DNA of 64,000 bases from assembly GCA_024279945.1 (NCBI GenBank), contig JAJRRA010000070.1:41961-105960 (forward strand), written 5' to 3'. Positions 20,347-30,404 of the stretch are shown here, piece after piece. This DNA is from Gammaproteobacteria bacterium. Lineage in GTDB: Bacteria > Pseudomonadota > Gammaproteobacteria > Xanthomonadales > SZUA-36. Position 1 is the first letter of the stretch; every line of letters begins with the position of its first letter. The position numbers and the translations under genes were made by a program. Under the pieces are notes generated by a model. It was not told the DNA's origin, searched no databases, and saw only the letters and a list, made by a program, of their open reading frames with translations.

Positions 20347-20811
20347 TCAGGAGTGACCTGTATGCCCAAAGCCCCCGCCCCCCCGGTCGGAAGTGTGAAA
20401 ATCTTCAACCCGTTCCCAGCATACCGGCACCACCGGCAAAAAAACCAGTTGAGCAATTCGAGCGCCGGGTTCAATTTGAAAAACTTCTTCCGAACGATTC
20501 CAGCACGAAACAAATACCTGGCCCTGGTAATCGCTGTCAATCAGGCCCACCAGGTTGCCCAGCACAATGCCGTGCTTGTGTCCCAGCCCTGAGCGGGGCA
20601 GGATGACAGCCGCCATTCCGGTATCTTCCATGTGCATGGCAAAACCGGTTGGAATCAGTTGGGTTTCACCCGGTTCAATGGTTAACACATCATCCAGGCA
20701 GGCCCGTAAATCCATCCCGGCGGAACCGGTGGTCGCATAGTCTGGCAGGGGAAAATCAGTGCCCAGCCGTGGGTCGATTATTTTTATCTGAACTGCTTTC
20801 AATATCTGCAT
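20347..20811 (-). CDS. dut: dUTP diphosphatase Dut
   Basis: Trimeric dUTPase, about 154 residues, hydrolyses dUTP to dUMP and PPi. The five conserved motifs are present: [41 protein letters not shown] and the C-terminal [13 protein letters not shown] 20811 ([13 protein letters not shown]) fits the family best; a TTG at 20829 is also in frame. Either way the start lies inside the 3' end of coaBC, so the two are translationally coupled. algC follows 49 bp on, the coaBC-dut-algC order of Pseudomonas. Confidence 0.95.
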   Translation of the reverse strand: MQILKAVQIKIIDPRLGTDFPLPDYATTGSAGMDLRACLDDVLTIEPGETQLIPTGFAMHMEDTGMAAVILPRSGLGHKHGIVLGNLVGLIDSDYQGQVFVSCWNRSEEVFQIEPGARIAQLVFLPVVPVCWERVEDFHTSDRGGGGFGHTGHS

Positions 20812-22000
20812 CCTTGAGTTTGGAAGCAATCGCCTCTATCAGAAGCTGTGCCAGTTCCTGTTTGCTGCCCTTGCCCAGATTCTGCTCTCCGCACGGGCTT
20901 AATAATACTATTTCATTTTGATCACTTTCAAAACCGGAGCCAGCCTGGCCCACCCGGTTTGCAGCAATCATATCAAGCCCCTTGTTCGAAAGCTTCTCTC
21001 GTGCATGCTCTTTCAGTTTTTCCGTTTCAGCAGCAAAGCCAACGGTTAGCGGGCCAGGCTCCAGAGCCGCCACTGCAGAAACTATATCCGGATTGACCAC
21101 CAAATCGATCTTTTGCACGGGCAGGCCCTTTTTTATTTTCTGGGTGGCAAGCCGGGCCGGACGGTAGTCACCAACCGCTGCCACAGCGATGAAGACATCT
21201 GCTTTAGCAGCCAAAGCAAGTACAGCACAACACATCTCCTGCGCACTGCGGACGTCCGTACGCTCGACACCCTGCGGCGTCTCCAGACTAACCGGTCCTG
21301 CCACCAGGCTGACTCGTGCACCGGCGTCACGGGCAGCCTGCGCAACGGCGAACCCCATGCGCCCGGAAGATCGATTGCCAATGAAGCGGACCGGATCAAT
21401 ATCTTCGTAAGTGGGGCCCGCAGTTACCAGCACATGCCTGCCTGCCAGGACCGATGCTTCAGATGCCGACAGGGCCTCGACAATCCCGACAGGCTCAGCC
21501 ATGCGGCCAGGCCCGGTTTCGCCACAAGCCTGAGCGCCGCTTGCTGGGCCAATCAGGCGCCCTCCGCGCGCCTCCAGTGTCATGCAATTGGCGCCGGTGG
21601 CCGGATGTGACCACATGTTCCGATTCATGGCCGGGGCCAGGACGATGGGCGCTGCAGTGGCCAGGCACAGGGTGGACAAGAGATCATCCGCCATACCATG
21701 AGCAAGCCGGGCAATGAAATGGGCCGTGGCCGGAGCCACCAACACCAGGTCTGCCCATCGAGCCAGTTCAATATGGCCCATGCCTGCCTCGGCTGATTCA
21801 TCAAGCAACTCCGTGTGAACCGAATTGCCGGAAACAGCCTGGAAAGTCAAAGGTGTAACAAAAGCCTGCGCACCACGACTCATAACGACACGAACCTCGG
21901 CACCGGCCTCGCGCAAGCGCCTGACCAGATCGGCCGATTTATAGGCAGCGATTCCACCGGTCACACCGAGGAGAATTCGTCTGGCAATTAACGGCTTCAT
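20756..22000 (-). CDS. coaBC: Bifunctional phosphopantothenoylcysteine decarboxylase/synthase CoaBC
   Basis: CoaBC (Dfp), 414 residues, two steps of coenzyme A synthesis. The N-terminal CoaC flavoprotein half begins [19 protein letters not shown], with [10 protein letters not shown] carrying the PXMNXXMW substrate motif. The C-terminal CoaB half has [22 protein letters not shown] sequence ([16 protein letters not shown]) and the CTP-binding lysine in IKKGLPVQ. It is divergent from radC, with 116 bp between. Confidence 0.96.
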   Translation of the reverse strand: MKPLIARRILLGVTGGIAAYKSADLVRRLREAGAEVRVVMSRGAQAFVTPLTFQAVSGNSVHTELLDESAEAGMGHIELARWADLVLVAPATAHFIARLAHGMADDLLSTLCLATAAPIVLAPAMNRNMWSHPATGANCMTLEARGGRLIGPASGAQACGETGPGRMAEPVGIVEALSASEASVLAGRHVLVTAGPTYEDIDPVRFIGNRSSGRMGFAVAQAARDAGARVSLVAGPVSLETPQGVERTDVRSAQEMCCAVLALAAKADVFIAVAAVGDYRPARLATQKIKKGLPVQKIDLVVNPDIVSAVAALEPGPLTVGFAAETEKLKEHAREKLSNKGLDMIAANRVGQAGSGFESDQNEIVLLSPCGEQNLGKGSKQELAQLLIEAIASKLKDADIESSSDKNNRPTAGH

Positions 22001-22116
22001 ATCGTTCAGCAGGCTCCTTTAAATTATTTACCTCTTGAGGTCGAGGCAATAGCTTACATCCACTCAGTGGTTTTTTCCGTAAAGTTTTACTTCCCTGCAA
22101 TCCTGCAGTCTGCCTG

Positions 22117-22785
22117 TTGGAGGATCATTTGCACTATCTTGCGCCAAGGGAAAAAATGAGCAAAGCCGGAATCAAAGCTCTCAGCGATGCTGAACTGCTG
22201 GCCATCCTACTGCGTACCGGGGCGCCACGCATCCCGGCTGTCGAACTGTCCACCACACTACTGCTGGGGTTTGGGGGGCTGAGGGGCCTGCTCCAGGCAG
22301 ACCGCAGTGCACTGGAACAACAGCATGGGCTGGGGCCAGCAAAATCTGCGCAGCTTTTAGCCGTGCTCGAACTCTCCAAACGGTATTTACACGAAGTATT
22401 GCTGCGTGGTGATCCGCTGGAAAGCCCCGGCGCAACGGAGCAGTATCTCAAGTCTGCGCTGCGCGACAATCCCAACGAAGTATTTGCCTGTCTGTTTCTT
22501 GATACCCGGCACCGGGTAATCGCCTATGAAGAACTTTTCCATGGCACCATCGACGGGGCTACCGTCTATCCCCGGGTGGTTGCGGAAAAAGCGCTGAAAC
22601 ACAAGGCGGCGGCCCTGATCGTTGCGCATAACCATCCATCCGGAGTCAGTGAGCCCAGCCTGGCGGATCAGGCCATCACGCGCCGGTTGAAGGATGCCCT
22701 GGCCCTGCTCGACATCCGTCTGCTGGACCATTTCGTGATCGGAGAAGGCGCCCCGGTCTCAATGGCCGCAAAAGGGTTATTGTGA
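22117..22785 (+). CDS. radC: RadC family JAB-domain protein
   Basis: RadC (YicR), 222 residues. An N-terminal helix-hairpin-helix-like region ([15 protein letters not shown]) is followed by the JAB metalloprotease-like domain with [16 protein letters not shown] and the metal site [15 protein letters not shown], all zinc ligands present. The cellular role is unsettled despite the old name. The start is a TTG at 22117 preceded by little ribosome-site signal; an ATG lies at 22156, but the conserved APREKM segment would then be lost. The next genes are rpmB and rpmG, as in E. coli. Confidence 0.9.
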   Translation: MEDHLHYLAPREKMSKAGIKALSDAELLAILLRTGAPRIPAVELSTTLLLGFGGLRGLLQADRSALEQQHGLGPAKSAQLLAVLELSKRYLHEVLLRGDPLESPGATEQYLKSALRDNPNEVFACLFLDTRHRVIAYEELFHGTIDGATVYPRVVAEKALKHKAAALIVAHNHPSGVSEPSLADQAITRRLKDALALLDIRLLDHFVIGEGAPVSMAAKGLL

Positions 22786-22821
22786 TACCCTTTCAGCCAG
22801 TCACCCGAGCTGCGAAATGTC

Positions 22822-22850
22822 TTGCATGAAACACGTACATGCGGTATAAA
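22822..22850 (+). promoter_or_regulatory. Predicted sigma-70 promoter for rpmB-rpmG
   Basis: TTGCAT at 22822-22827 and TATAAA at 22845-22850 are separated by exactly 17 bases, followed by about 38 bases of leader to the rpmB start at 22889. It lies in the radC-rpmB gap. Supported only by the pattern and position. Confidence 0.55.
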
Positions 22851-22888
22851 GTGCGGCTGATTTTTTAACGTTTAAGACGGGAATTCCC

Positions 22889-23125
22889 ATGTCAAGAGTT
22901 TGCCAGGTCACCGGAAAAAGGCCCATGTCCGGAAACAACGTGTCGCACTCCAAAATCCGGAGCAGACGGCGCTTTCTGCCCAACCTTCACCGCCACCGTT
23001 TCTGGGTGGAAAGCGAGAATCGCTGGGTGAAACTTCGTGTGTCCACAAAGGGGCTGCGCATCATCGATAAAAAAGGCATTGATGTTGTGCTCAAAGACCT
23101 GCGTGCTCGCGGCGAAAAAGTATAA
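22889..23125 (+). CDS. rpmB: 50S ribosomal protein L28
   Basis: L28, 78 residues. The start [20 protein letters not shown] and the ending [12 protein letters not shown] are diagnostic. The zinc-type CxxC pairs are absent, as in the enteric form. It is followed 14 bp later by rpmG, and both probably share the promoter at 22822-22850. Confidence 0.97.
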   Translation: MSRVCQVTGKRPMSGNNVSHSKIRSRRRFLPNLHRHRFWVESENRWVKLRVSTKGLRIIDKKGIDVVLKDLRARGEKV

Positions 23126-23139
23126 AGAGGATCTAAAAC

Positions 23140-23307
23140 ATGGCCAAGAGTGCAAGAGATAAAATCCGCATGGTTTCCTCCGCAGGTACCGGTCACTTCT
23201 ACACGACCGACAAGAACAAGAAAAATACACCTAAAAAGATGGAAATGAAAAAGTACGATCCGGTCGTACGCAAGCATGTCATGTACAAGGAAGCGAAGAT
23301 CAAGTAA
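23140..23307 (+). CDS. rpmG: 50S ribosomal protein L33
   Basis: L33, 55 residues, ATG 23140 to TAA 23305-23307, preceded by AAAGAGGATC. The protein ([18 protein letters not shown] at the start, [10 protein letters not shown] at the end) is nearly the E. coli sequence and is the zinc-free form, with no cysteines. Its last eight bases overlap the convergent gene at 23300. In E. coli mutM follows directly; here mutM is 16.8 kb away. Confidence 0.97.
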   Translation: MAKSARDKIRMVSSAGTGHFYTTDKNKKNTPKKMEMKKYDPVVRKHVMYKEAKIK

Positions 23308-24535
23308 GGCTTACGCTTAGCTCGCTCCCCAAACGACCGAACAGATAGCCCGGAACGACACCGTAGGCAAAACCTGCGCAAGCACCCGCGAAGCTTGCGC
23401 TATAGCCTGGGAGTGTCGTCATCCAGCTAACCCAGGCCACATCAACTGAGCCTGCACCGTAAGCAATGGCCAGTACATTGGCGCTGAAGAACAAGACACC
23501 ACCCAAGATGAACGCACCCAGGACGCCCCATTGATGTGCGCTCCTGGGCGCCGTTACGCCAGGTCCGGTCGCGGCAGCATCAACGGATGCGAAACGTCCG
23601 ATCAGAGTTGCAATCACGCCACTGAATAAATTTCCGCTGATGACAATGGCCTGAAAAATCAGGCCCGTTGCCACTGCTTTTTCAAAACCAACCCCGAAAG
23701 GTACAAACAGCACACCCAGGGCAGCCTCGCGCACCCCAATGCCACCCTGGGTCAATGGCACCATCGCCGCCAGCTTGGCCAGCGGCCAGACGAACAGCCA
23801 CATCAGAAACGTTGCATGCTGAATCATGGCCAGCCGGCCCAGCCAGACATTCATCAAAACCTGGGAAGTCTGCAACACCATCGCCGCAATCAGGGCGAGC
23901 AATACCTTACCGGGACGCTTCAGTAGTGCGCGAACGGCCAGTCGCAACCGGACCAGTTTGCGCCGGAATCGAAACGCCAGGCGACGGGCAGGCAACAGCA
24001 ACAGCAGGGCCAGCAAGCCGGCACCCGCTACTGCAATCAGGACGGCAAATCCCCAGAAAATATTGCGACTGTTGTCATCCAGCGCCATCGGCACCAATAA
24101 GGCACCGGCGCCGGCTACCAGGGCAAGACCCACACTGTCGATGCTGCGGTCCACGACACTGCCCATGACCACCGCGCTTCCGGAACGGCTCATTTTCATC
24201 GCCAGCCCGGCCCGGACAATGTCACCACCAACCACCGAAGGCAAAAAGGTATTTCCAAACAGGCCGTAGTAATAACAGCGCGCCGCCTGAGTAAAACCCA
24301 ACCCGGCGCCCGCTGTATTGATCAGCATACGCCACTTCGCCACACCGATGAGATGCAGGCACAGATACATCGAAACACCAGCAAGCCAAATCCCAATTGA
24401 GAAGCCACTAAGCGCTTCAAACAGCTGTTGTCGGGGTAAAAACAGCAACAGCAATGCCAGGACCAGTACACTGCCACCTACGCGCATACTGAATCGCTTC
24501 CAGTTTCGCTGCACCACAGCGCCATCCCCGGTCAT
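23300..24535 (-). CDS. Flippase-like membrane protein (LPG synthase TM family)
   Basis: Integral membrane protein, 411 residues, of the UPF0104/lysylphosphatidylglycerol-synthase TM family without the C-terminal aminoacyl domain. Family motifs are [17 protein letters not shown] (about residue 100) and [13 protein letters not shown] (about 265). Some members move or transfer lipid-linked sugars; others have unknown roles. Eight or more membrane helices are visible. It overlaps the 3' end of rpmG by eight bases and lies 12 bp downstream of the FAD enzyme gene, suggesting one transcript. Confidence 0.8.
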   Translation of the reverse strand: MTGDGAVVQRNWKRFSMRVGGSVLVLALLLLFLPRQQLFEALSGFSIGIWLAGVSMYLCLHLIGVAKWRMLINTAGAGLGFTQAARCYYYGLFGNTFLPSVVGGDIVRAGLAMKMSRSGSAVVMGSVVDRSIDSVGLALVAGAGALLVPMALDDNSRNIFWGFAVLIAVAGAGLLALLLLLPARRLAFRFRRKLVRLRLAVRALLKRPGKVLLALIAAMVLQTSQVLMNVWLGRLAMIQHATFLMWLFVWPLAKLAAMVPLTQGGIGVREAALGVLFVPFGVGFEKAVATGLIFQAIVISGNLFSGVIATLIGRFASVDAAATGPGVTAPRSAHQWGVLGAFILGGVLFFSANVLAIAYGAGSVDVAWVSWMTTLPGYSASFAGACAGFAYGVVPGYLFGRLGSELSVSLT

Positions 24536-24547
24536 GGCGACCCGGCG

Positions 24548-25957
24548 CTAATCTTCGACCACATGGGTGGCAAAGATCTTTCGGTACTCGGCCCACCGGT
24601 CGTGGCTAAAGTTTCCATCCTGCCCCAGACAATTGGATGCCGCATAGGCCATATACAATGCATGATGGGTATTGTCGTGTGCAAATAAGCCCTGTCGCCC
24701 GTAAACCAGCAAATTGGGAATGCTTCCTATCCACGAATCCATGGTTTTAAGATCGTGCTCATACCCTGTGGTGTAGATGGGATATGCCTGGCGCAAGCGG
24801 CGGGTGAATACTTTTACCGGTTTGTGCACAGGCAATCCCGCAGCGGCTATGTCTTCACTGATGAGTTCACCCAGGCTCTCGTCCGACCGATTCCACACTT
24901 CATCTCCGTACTGACACGGCAACTCCGCACACAGGGTCGTCATTCCCTTTGGTTCATCGACTCCAAAGTAATTCTTGGGCTCTGACATCCGCGTCATGTG
25001 AATATGTGCTTCCGGGAAATAATGCGCATCGCTGGTGGTAAACTGATCGACCGGCAGAGTCAGATAAACCAGGATCATGGAACGATAGGTGATTTTCTCA
25101 CCGGCCCGGATCACCTCGGCTGGTGGCGCGGGTGACATCATCCTGCACAGCACGGTCACCGGTACGGTCGACCAGATATGATCGGCCTCCAGGCTCATGG
25201 TCTCACCTTCCGGGTTGGTGAGTTCAATGCGGAAACTGTCTGATACGCGCTCTGGCCGTGTAATCCCGGTCGCCGTCCAGCCGGTCAAAAAATCCGCCCC
25301 AAGTTGCCTGCTTTCCCGGGCATAAGCTTGCGTAATCTGACCAAATCCCTTACGCGGATAATAGAATTTTCCGCCACCGCGTGGCTTAATCATCCGTTTG
25401 ACTATTTTTGTGAGCGATCCGGCAGACACCCGCTTGTGCGCCTGGATAGCAGACAGTTCCTCAGGCTCATGCCCCCAAAGCTTGCGTGCATAAGGATAAT
25501 AAGAGTGATCGCAGATGGTCGGGCCCAGCCTGGCCTTAAGCACCGAGGCAAATGTGTCGCCCTCATCGGCCGCGGTAAACAGTGTGCGAACGATCATATT
25601 ACGGCTTACACCAAAAGCAAATGCACGATCCAGTCGCAACATCAGGTCCATTATTTTAAGCGGGAAGCGCAGCCACTTGCCCCGTAATCGGATGCGGCCA
25701 CGCCGGTCACGGTGAGCAAGATCACCGCCAAGCATGTTTTGAATGTCCTGAAGGATTTCCGGATCACAGGCTGAGTGCAGGCGGTGGCTGCCAAAATCCA
25801 GAAACTGGCCTTCTGCCTTAAAACTTCCCGCGTTACCACCCAGCCATGGACTGCGCTCAACCAGCGTTACTCTTGCAGTACCCTTTTGCCTCAATCGGTA
25901 CGCAGCACCGCAACCAGCGGGACCCCCACCCAGAACAACAACGTGCGTTTCACTCAT
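24548..25957 (-). CDS. FAD-dependent NAD(P)-binding oxidoreductase, protoporphyrinogen-oxidase-like
   Basis: Flavoprotein of 469 residues. The N-terminal dinucleotide fold is VVVLGGGPAGCGAAYRLRQK, and LDFGSHRLHSACDPE is the second conserved block of the amine oxidase/UDP-galactopyranose mutase-like group. Such enzymes in polysaccharide clusters often act on nucleotide sugars or lipid-linked sugars, but the substrate cannot be read here. It ends in TAG and is probably co-transcribed with the flippase-like gene downstream. Confidence 0.75.
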   Translation of the reverse strand: MSETHVVVLGGGPAGCGAAYRLRQKGTARVTLVERSPWLGGNAGSFKAEGQFLDFGSHRLHSACDPEILQDIQNMLGGDLAHRDRRGRIRLRGKWLRFPLKIMDLMLRLDRAFAFGVSRNMIVRTLFTAADEGDTFASVLKARLGPTICDHSYYPYARKLWGHEPEELSAIQAHKRVSAGSLTKIVKRMIKPRGGGKFYYPRKGFGQITQAYARESRQLGADFLTGWTATGITRPERVSDSFRIELTNPEGETMSLEADHIWSTVPVTVLCRMMSPAPPAEVIRAGEKITYRSMILVYLTLPVDQFTTSDAHYFPEAHIHMTRMSEPKNYFGVDEPKGMTTLCAELPCQYGDEVWNRSDESLGELISEDIAAAGLPVHKPVKVFTRRLRQAYPIYTTGYEHDLKTMDSWIGSIPNLLVYGRQGLFAHDNTHHALYMAYAASNCLGQDGNFSHDRWAEYRKIFATHVVED

Positions 25958-26086
25958 GTTCCGGGTTTCTTGCAGGATTCATTTTAAATCACACCGTAAA
26001 AATGGATTGGGTCCGCTCATTTCGGGCAACGCCTGATGATCAGATGTGTATTATAGAAACAGAACCACAACGATGCACTCCCGGTA

Positions 26087-27721
26087 ATGACAGTCGAAGC
26101 AAACACACTTGCAACCATTGATGGGTTCAGCCTGCTTTACGTGGTTTTGTTTATCGACTTTCTGATTCTGATCTTCCTGTGGTGGTGGAACCGGAAATAC
26201 AGCCTCAAGCCCAGCCCCGCCTGGTGGTCACCGAAACCCCGCCACTGCGGTATCAGCGACAGCCGTTACCAGCTGATTTTGTGGGCCATACTGGCCGTGG
26301 CTGTCGCCTTGCGCAGCTTATCCCTGAACAGTGGCCTGTGGATTGATGAAGTGTTGACGCTGGTGCAGTACGTGCGCCCGGATTTAACTGCGATACTGTC
26401 TGACTTCAGTGATGACAACCAGCACATCCTGTATTCCGCACTGGCTCATATCAGCGTTACCCTCTTCGGTGAGTCGCCCGCAGCCCTTCGTCTGCCTGCC
26501 ATGCTGGCGGGTGTGGGCAGTATTTGGGCCACCGCTCATCTGGTACGCTATGTATTCGGCAAAAAGGAAGCCCTGTTCAGCGCTGCCTTACTAACGCTTT
26601 CCTATCACCACGTCTGGTTTTCGCAAAATGCCCGCGCCTATACCCTGCTGTTACTCGGAACCGTCATCTCAACTGAGCTGTTGCTGCGTGGATTGGCCTC
26701 TGGGAAGGGGCGATACTGGCTGGCTTATGCCGCTGTCATCGCCCTGACTGCCTGGGCACATCTAACCGCCATATTTGTCGCCCTTGCCCACGGAGTCATT
26801 TTGCTGTTCATGGGGATGGCTTATCTTCGCAGTTCCCATTCAAAAATATGGCAATGGCGACCCTTTCTCGCCCTGGGACTCGCCGCATGGCTTACGGTAA
26901 ACCTATATGCTCCAGTCATTCCGCAACTGTATAAATATTTCAGTCGCTCCGAGGTGGCAAACACCACGGCTGTCGTAAGCTCCACCGATACGGCTTCGTG
27001 GAGTAACCCCGTCTGGCTGGTCAATGAAATACTGAATCATCTGATGACGGGGCTGGGGTTGGGCTGGCTCGGCGTTGTCGTCATTGCGCTGTTGGGTTTG
27101 TATGGCCTGATCCATGTGCTCAGGCGGGACTGGCTTTTTACCTTGCTCGCACTAGCGCCTGCGTTGATAACAGGCCTGGTATTTTTGCTGCTGGGCAGAA
27201 ACCTCTGGCCCAGGATGTTTTTTCAGGAAATCGGGGTTTTCGCAGCAATCGCGGTGGTTGGCGCTCTGGGAGCGGGGCAGCTATTGACGCGAATTATCCG
27301 TCCCTGGCCCCGCTTGATACAGACGGTTCCCGTCTTGCTGCTCTGCGTCCTCTTCGCGGTTTCCCTGCCCAGGGTCTATCGCTACCCCAAGCAGGACTTC
27401 TCCGGCGCCAGGGATTACGTGAAAGCTCATCTGCAGCCGGGCGATACCGTCCTGGGCTTGCATATGGCCGGCCGCGTCTACCACCTGTACTATGAGCCGG
27501 ACTGGCTGGAGATCAATGATCTGGAAGGCCTCAATGAACAGGAAGCGCATAAGGGCTACACTTGGATTCTCTATACCCTGCCTGCTTTTATTAGGCGTGC
27601 GCACCCTGAAATCCAACACAAACTGGATACAGAATATGAAATCATGCAGAAATTTCCCGGTACCCTGGGAGATGGAAAAATTATGGTACTTCGAAGTAGA
27701 AAACAGGCGGTCGGTGAATGA
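26087..27721 (+). CDS. GT39-type (ArnT/PMT-like) membrane glycosyltransferase
   Basis: GT-C fold transferase, 544 residues, about ten membrane helices. The catalytic Asp-Glu pair lies in the first periplasmic loop (SGLWIDEVLTL, about residue 87), and SQNARAYTLLLL is the second family motif (about 183). Such enzymes move a sugar from a polyprenyl-phosphate donor on the periplasmic side. The gene overlaps the next by four bases; that gene encodes the kind of GT2 that makes polyprenyl-phosphate sugars, so the two probably work as donor synthase and user. Confidence 0.82.
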   Translation: MTVEANTLATIDGFSLLYVVLFIDFLILIFLWWWNRKYSLKPSPAWWSPKPRHCGISDSRYQLILWAILAVAVALRSLSLNSGLWIDEVLTLVQYVRPDLTAILSDFSDDNQHILYSALAHISVTLFGESPAALRLPAMLAGVGSIWATAHLVRYVFGKKEALFSAALLTLSYHHVWFSQNARAYTLLLLGTVISTELLLRGLASGKGRYWLAYAAVIALTAWAHLTAIFVALAHGVILLFMGMAYLRSSHSKIWQWRPFLALGLAAWLTVNLYAPVIPQLYKYFSRSEVANTTAVVSSTDTASWSNPVWLVNEILNHLMTGLGLGWLGVVVIALLGLYGLIHVLRRDWLFTLLALAPALITGLVFLLLGRNLWPRMFFQEIGVFAAIAVVGALGAGQLLTRIIRPWPRLIQTVPVLLLCVLFAVSLPRVYRYPKQDFSGARDYVKAHLQPGDTVLGLHMAGRVYHLYYEPDWLEINDLEGLNEQEAHKGYTWILYTLPAFIRRAHPEIQHKLDTEYEIMQKFPGTLGDGKIMVLRSRKQAVGE

Positions 27722-28608
27722 GTGAAGACTATACAAACATCCATGGCGTGAGCATCGTTATTCCCGCCTACAACGAAGAAGGCGCAATCAAAGAGGGCGT
27801 TCAGGGCGTACTGGACGTCATGCGTGACTCCGGATTTGAGTATGAATTGATCGTAGTCGATGACGGCTCTACTGATGGCACCCCGGAAATTCTTGAAACC
27901 ATGGATGGCATTATCCTAATCTCGGTGCCGGAAAATCGTGGTTATGGCGCCTCGCTGAAAACGGGTATTCGCCGGTCCCGTTACGATCTCATCGTCATTA
28001 CGGATGCAGACGGTACTTATCCATCTGAGAGAATCCCGGAATTGATCAATGAGTGCAGGCGTTACGACATGGTAGTCGGCGCCCGCGTCGGAGAGCATGT
28101 TCATATCCCGACGATTCGCAAGCCGGCAAAATGGGTGCTGGGGAAAATTTCCAGTTACCTGGCCGGACGGCAGATTCCCGATCTCAATTCAGGCTTACGC
28201 GTCATGCGTAAAGACCTGGTGCTGCGATTCGAGCATTTGCTGCCCCCCGGTTTTTCTTTTACCACCACCATCACGCTGGCAGCGCTGTGTTCAAGTTCCC
28301 TGGTGAAATATGTTCCCATTGACTACCACCCAAGAATCGGGGATTCAAAAATCAAGGCGACCCACGCCCTCGATTTTCTGATACTGATCATTCGCACCAT
28401 CGTGTATTTCACCCCGCTCAAGGTTTTTATCCCTTTGGGCGGTGCTTTTTTTGCCGTGGGCTTCACCAAGTTCATCTACGACGTTTATATCGGCAATTTC
28501 TCCGAAACGGCATTGCTGGGCTTTCTCGGCGCGGTATTGATTTGGGGGGTTGGCTTGTTGTCGGATCAAATATCTCGTGTGGCATTGCGCCCCGGTAACT
28601 TTCCTTAA
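27718..28608 (+). CDS. GT2 family, polyprenyl-phosphate mannosyl/glucosyltransferase-like
   Basis: Glycosyltransferase family 2, 296 residues. The N-terminal GT-A domain has SIVIPAYNEEGAI, VVDDGSTDGTPEI and TDADGTYPSERIP (metal-binding DxD). NSGLRVMRKD follows, then two C-terminal membrane helices (about 225-245 and 262-285). This is the layout of DPM1/GtrB-like enzymes that charge polyprenyl phosphate with a sugar. The four-base overlap with the GT39 gene supports a functional pair. Confidence 0.85.
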   Translation: MSEDYTNIHGVSIVIPAYNEEGAIKEGVQGVLDVMRDSGFEYELIVVDDGSTDGTPEILETMDGIILISVPENRGYGASLKTGIRRSRYDLIVITDADGTYPSERIPELINECRRYDMVVGARVGEHVHIPTIRKPAKWVLGKISSYLAGRQIPDLNSGLRVMRKDLVLRFEHLLPPGFSFTTTITLAALCSSSLVKYVPIDYHPRIGDSKIKATHALDFLILIIRTIVYFTPLKVFIPLGGAFFAVGFTKFIYDVYIGNFSETALLGFLGAVLIWGVGLLSDQISRVALRPGNFP

Positions 28609-28654
28609 TGGCTGTAACCCACATGCGTCCAGCGGCAGTGCGGAATCACTTCAC

Positions 28655-29395
28655 TCAATCCTGATCAGCGACACACTGGCTACCCTTCAGGTTGCGCATT
28701 CGGTTTCGCAGCATGAGATTCAGTTGCATGAGTGGTGAGTCGATCAGGCGGATGTGCGCTCTGGAGCGAAGATAATAGCTGTCCAGACGGGGCAAAGCTG
28801 CGGTATCTTCGGTCACGCCCAGCTTGCGCAGTTCCGTAGTGACACAAGCGCAATACCGGCCACGAACAATTTCCCGCAGCCGGGCGTTGTGATAGCCAAA
28901 GGGGTAAGCAAAATAGTCCGGCTTTTTCCCCATCCGTGAGCTGATAATTTCATCGGCCCTTTCACATTCCTCAACTACCTGGTTCGCCGCCAGCGAACGC
29001 AGGTCCGGATGCGTATGCGTATGCGACTCCACACGCACACCCGCCAGTTGCAGTGCTTCCACTTCCTGCCAATCGAGCATTTCAAAAGTGGGGCTATTGG
29101 CTGGCCAGGGTGGCGGCGCACAGTCCCCATTGATAACACCACTGCTCACAAAGAGATGAGCCGGCACCTGATACTCCCGCAGTAACGGCAAGGCGTTCTG
29201 GAATACCGACTTCATGCCGTCATCAAAAGTAATCGCAAGACCCTTTTTTGTATCGTCGGCCAGCAGCGTACCCAGATCACAGACCGGTATGGCCTTACGG
29301 GCAAGTTCCGCCAGCAAAAATTCGAACAATCGCACATCAAAGGAAAGCACCGAAGCCGAAGCGTCGATGCTATGAAAGGTCAATATGGCGCGCAT
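28655..29395 (-). CDS. Polysaccharide deacetylase (CE4)
   Basis: NodB-homology deacetylase, 246 residues, no signal peptide. The first motif is AITFDDGMKSVF with the catalytic Asp and metal Asp; the second is VESHTHTHPDLRS with both metal histidines. YFAYPFGYHN is motif 3. These fit a zinc or cobalt dependent N- or O-deacetylase acting on a sugar precursor. It stands between genes in other directions, 62 bp from the CmoA-like gene. Confidence 0.82.
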   Translation of the reverse strand: MRAILTFHSIDASASVLSFDVRLFEFLLAELARKAIPVCDLGTLLADDTKKGLAITFDDGMKSVFQNALPLLREYQVPAHLFVSSGVINGDCAPPPWPANSPTFEMLDWQEVEALQLAGVRVESHTHTHPDLRSLAANQVVEECERADEIISSRMGKKPDYFAYPFGYHNARLREIVRGRYCACVTTELRKLGVTEDTAALPRLDSYYLRSRAHIRLIDSPLMQLNLMLRNRMRNLKGSQCVADQD

Positions 29396-29457
29396 ACACA
29401 GGGGAATAAATAGCCGTCAAATGGAAGCTGAAGTCCGGCAACAGGCTCCTCAGGTAT

Positions 29458-30198
29458 TTAGATATTCTTGACACACAGAAACCCGGCAAAGTTGTACCAC
29501 TGGAAAAAAGTCTCTACGGTTGAAAAACCATTGCGCCTGAAGAGCTCAAAGTTTTCATCAAAGCGGTACGGTATCAAGACATTTTCCAGGGCTTCGCGTT
29601 TTTTCGATATTTCCTCATTTGAGTAATCATTGCGCCGCTTGAAGTCATAATAGAAATCGATAAAGAAACGGTTCATGTTCGAGTCGTTGGTGAGCACCTT
29701 GTCGGTCACGATCAGCACACCACCATCGACCATGCCTTCGTAGATCTTCCGGATCAGCCGGTCCCGGCGTAAAGGTCTGACAAATTGCAGGGTCCAGCAA
29801 ATCGTCACCACGCTGGCATTTTCGATCACCAAGTCGTCCAGGCCCTCGTTGAAATCCCCGTAGGAAAATTCAATACGGTCGCCGAGACCCAAATCGGCGG
29901 CATTCGTTTTCGCACGTTCGAGCATGGGCTGTGAATTATCATAACCAAGCAACTTGATCTTCGGATCCAACTGCCCAGCCAGGCGAATCAGGGTCGTACC
30001 GGTCGAGCAGCCCAAATCCAGGACCAGGGAGCCGGACAGAGCGAAACGCCGGGCGATCTCTTCAATCAGGCTTTGCTGCTCAAGGTAGAACGGTACGCTG
30101 CGGACCAACATATCGTCAAAGACGTTGGCGACTTCCTCGTTGAATTGAAAATCACTGCCCCGGGCAGCGGTATTGCCAAAAACTTCATCTCTTGCCAT
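29458..30198 (-). CDS. CmoA-like SAM-dependent enzyme
   Basis: About 246 residues from ATG 30198, which has AAAGGAATGGGG in front; the frame extends to 30270. It follows carboxy-SAM synthase CmoA closely: FDD-MLVRSVPFY, the SAM loop VLDLGCSTGTTLIRL, IENASVVTICWTLQF, YYDFKRRNDYSNEEISKKR and ENVLIPY. CmoA makes carboxy-SAM for tRNA wobble uridine modification with CmoB, but no cmoB is nearby, and the setting is a glycan cluster. It is either the displaced housekeeping cmoA or a paralogue that methylates a glycan. Confidence 0.75.
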   Translation of the reverse strand: MARDEVFGNTAARGSDFQFNEEVANVFDDMLVRSVPFYLEQQSLIEEIARRFALSGSLVLDLGCSTGTTLIRLAGQLDPKIKLLGYDNSQPMLERAKTNAADLGLGDRIEFSYGDFNEGLDDLVIENASVVTICWTLQFVRPLRRDRLIRKIYEGMVDGGVLIVTDKVLTNDSNMNRFFIDFYYDFKRRNDYSNEEISKKREALENVLIPYRFDENFELFRRNGFSTVETFFQWYNFAGFLCVKNI

Positions 30199-30404
30199 GG
30201 TCCCCATTCCTTTTAAAACCAGCCCCGAACAGCATGTCAAATTACTCCACTTTACGGTTCGCGGCAACAAGATCGCCCCGCTTGCAGTAACATGGGTGGC
30301 CCTGGCAAGGCTGCTTGAATATGATGGTCACTGGTGGCAGTAGGCGTGCCTTTGGCTACGGTCGTGCTCTGCTGGTACCGGCCCCGAGGAATTTGGTAGG
30401 TTTT

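Noticed and set aside
22820..22850. ATGAAACACGTACAT as a half parS
   Set aside because: Only a weak, asymmetric match, and it overlaps a better explained promoter.
26409..28306. Several 60-75 codon frames inside the GT39 and GT2 genes
   Set aside because: All overlap conserved coding sequence in other frames.
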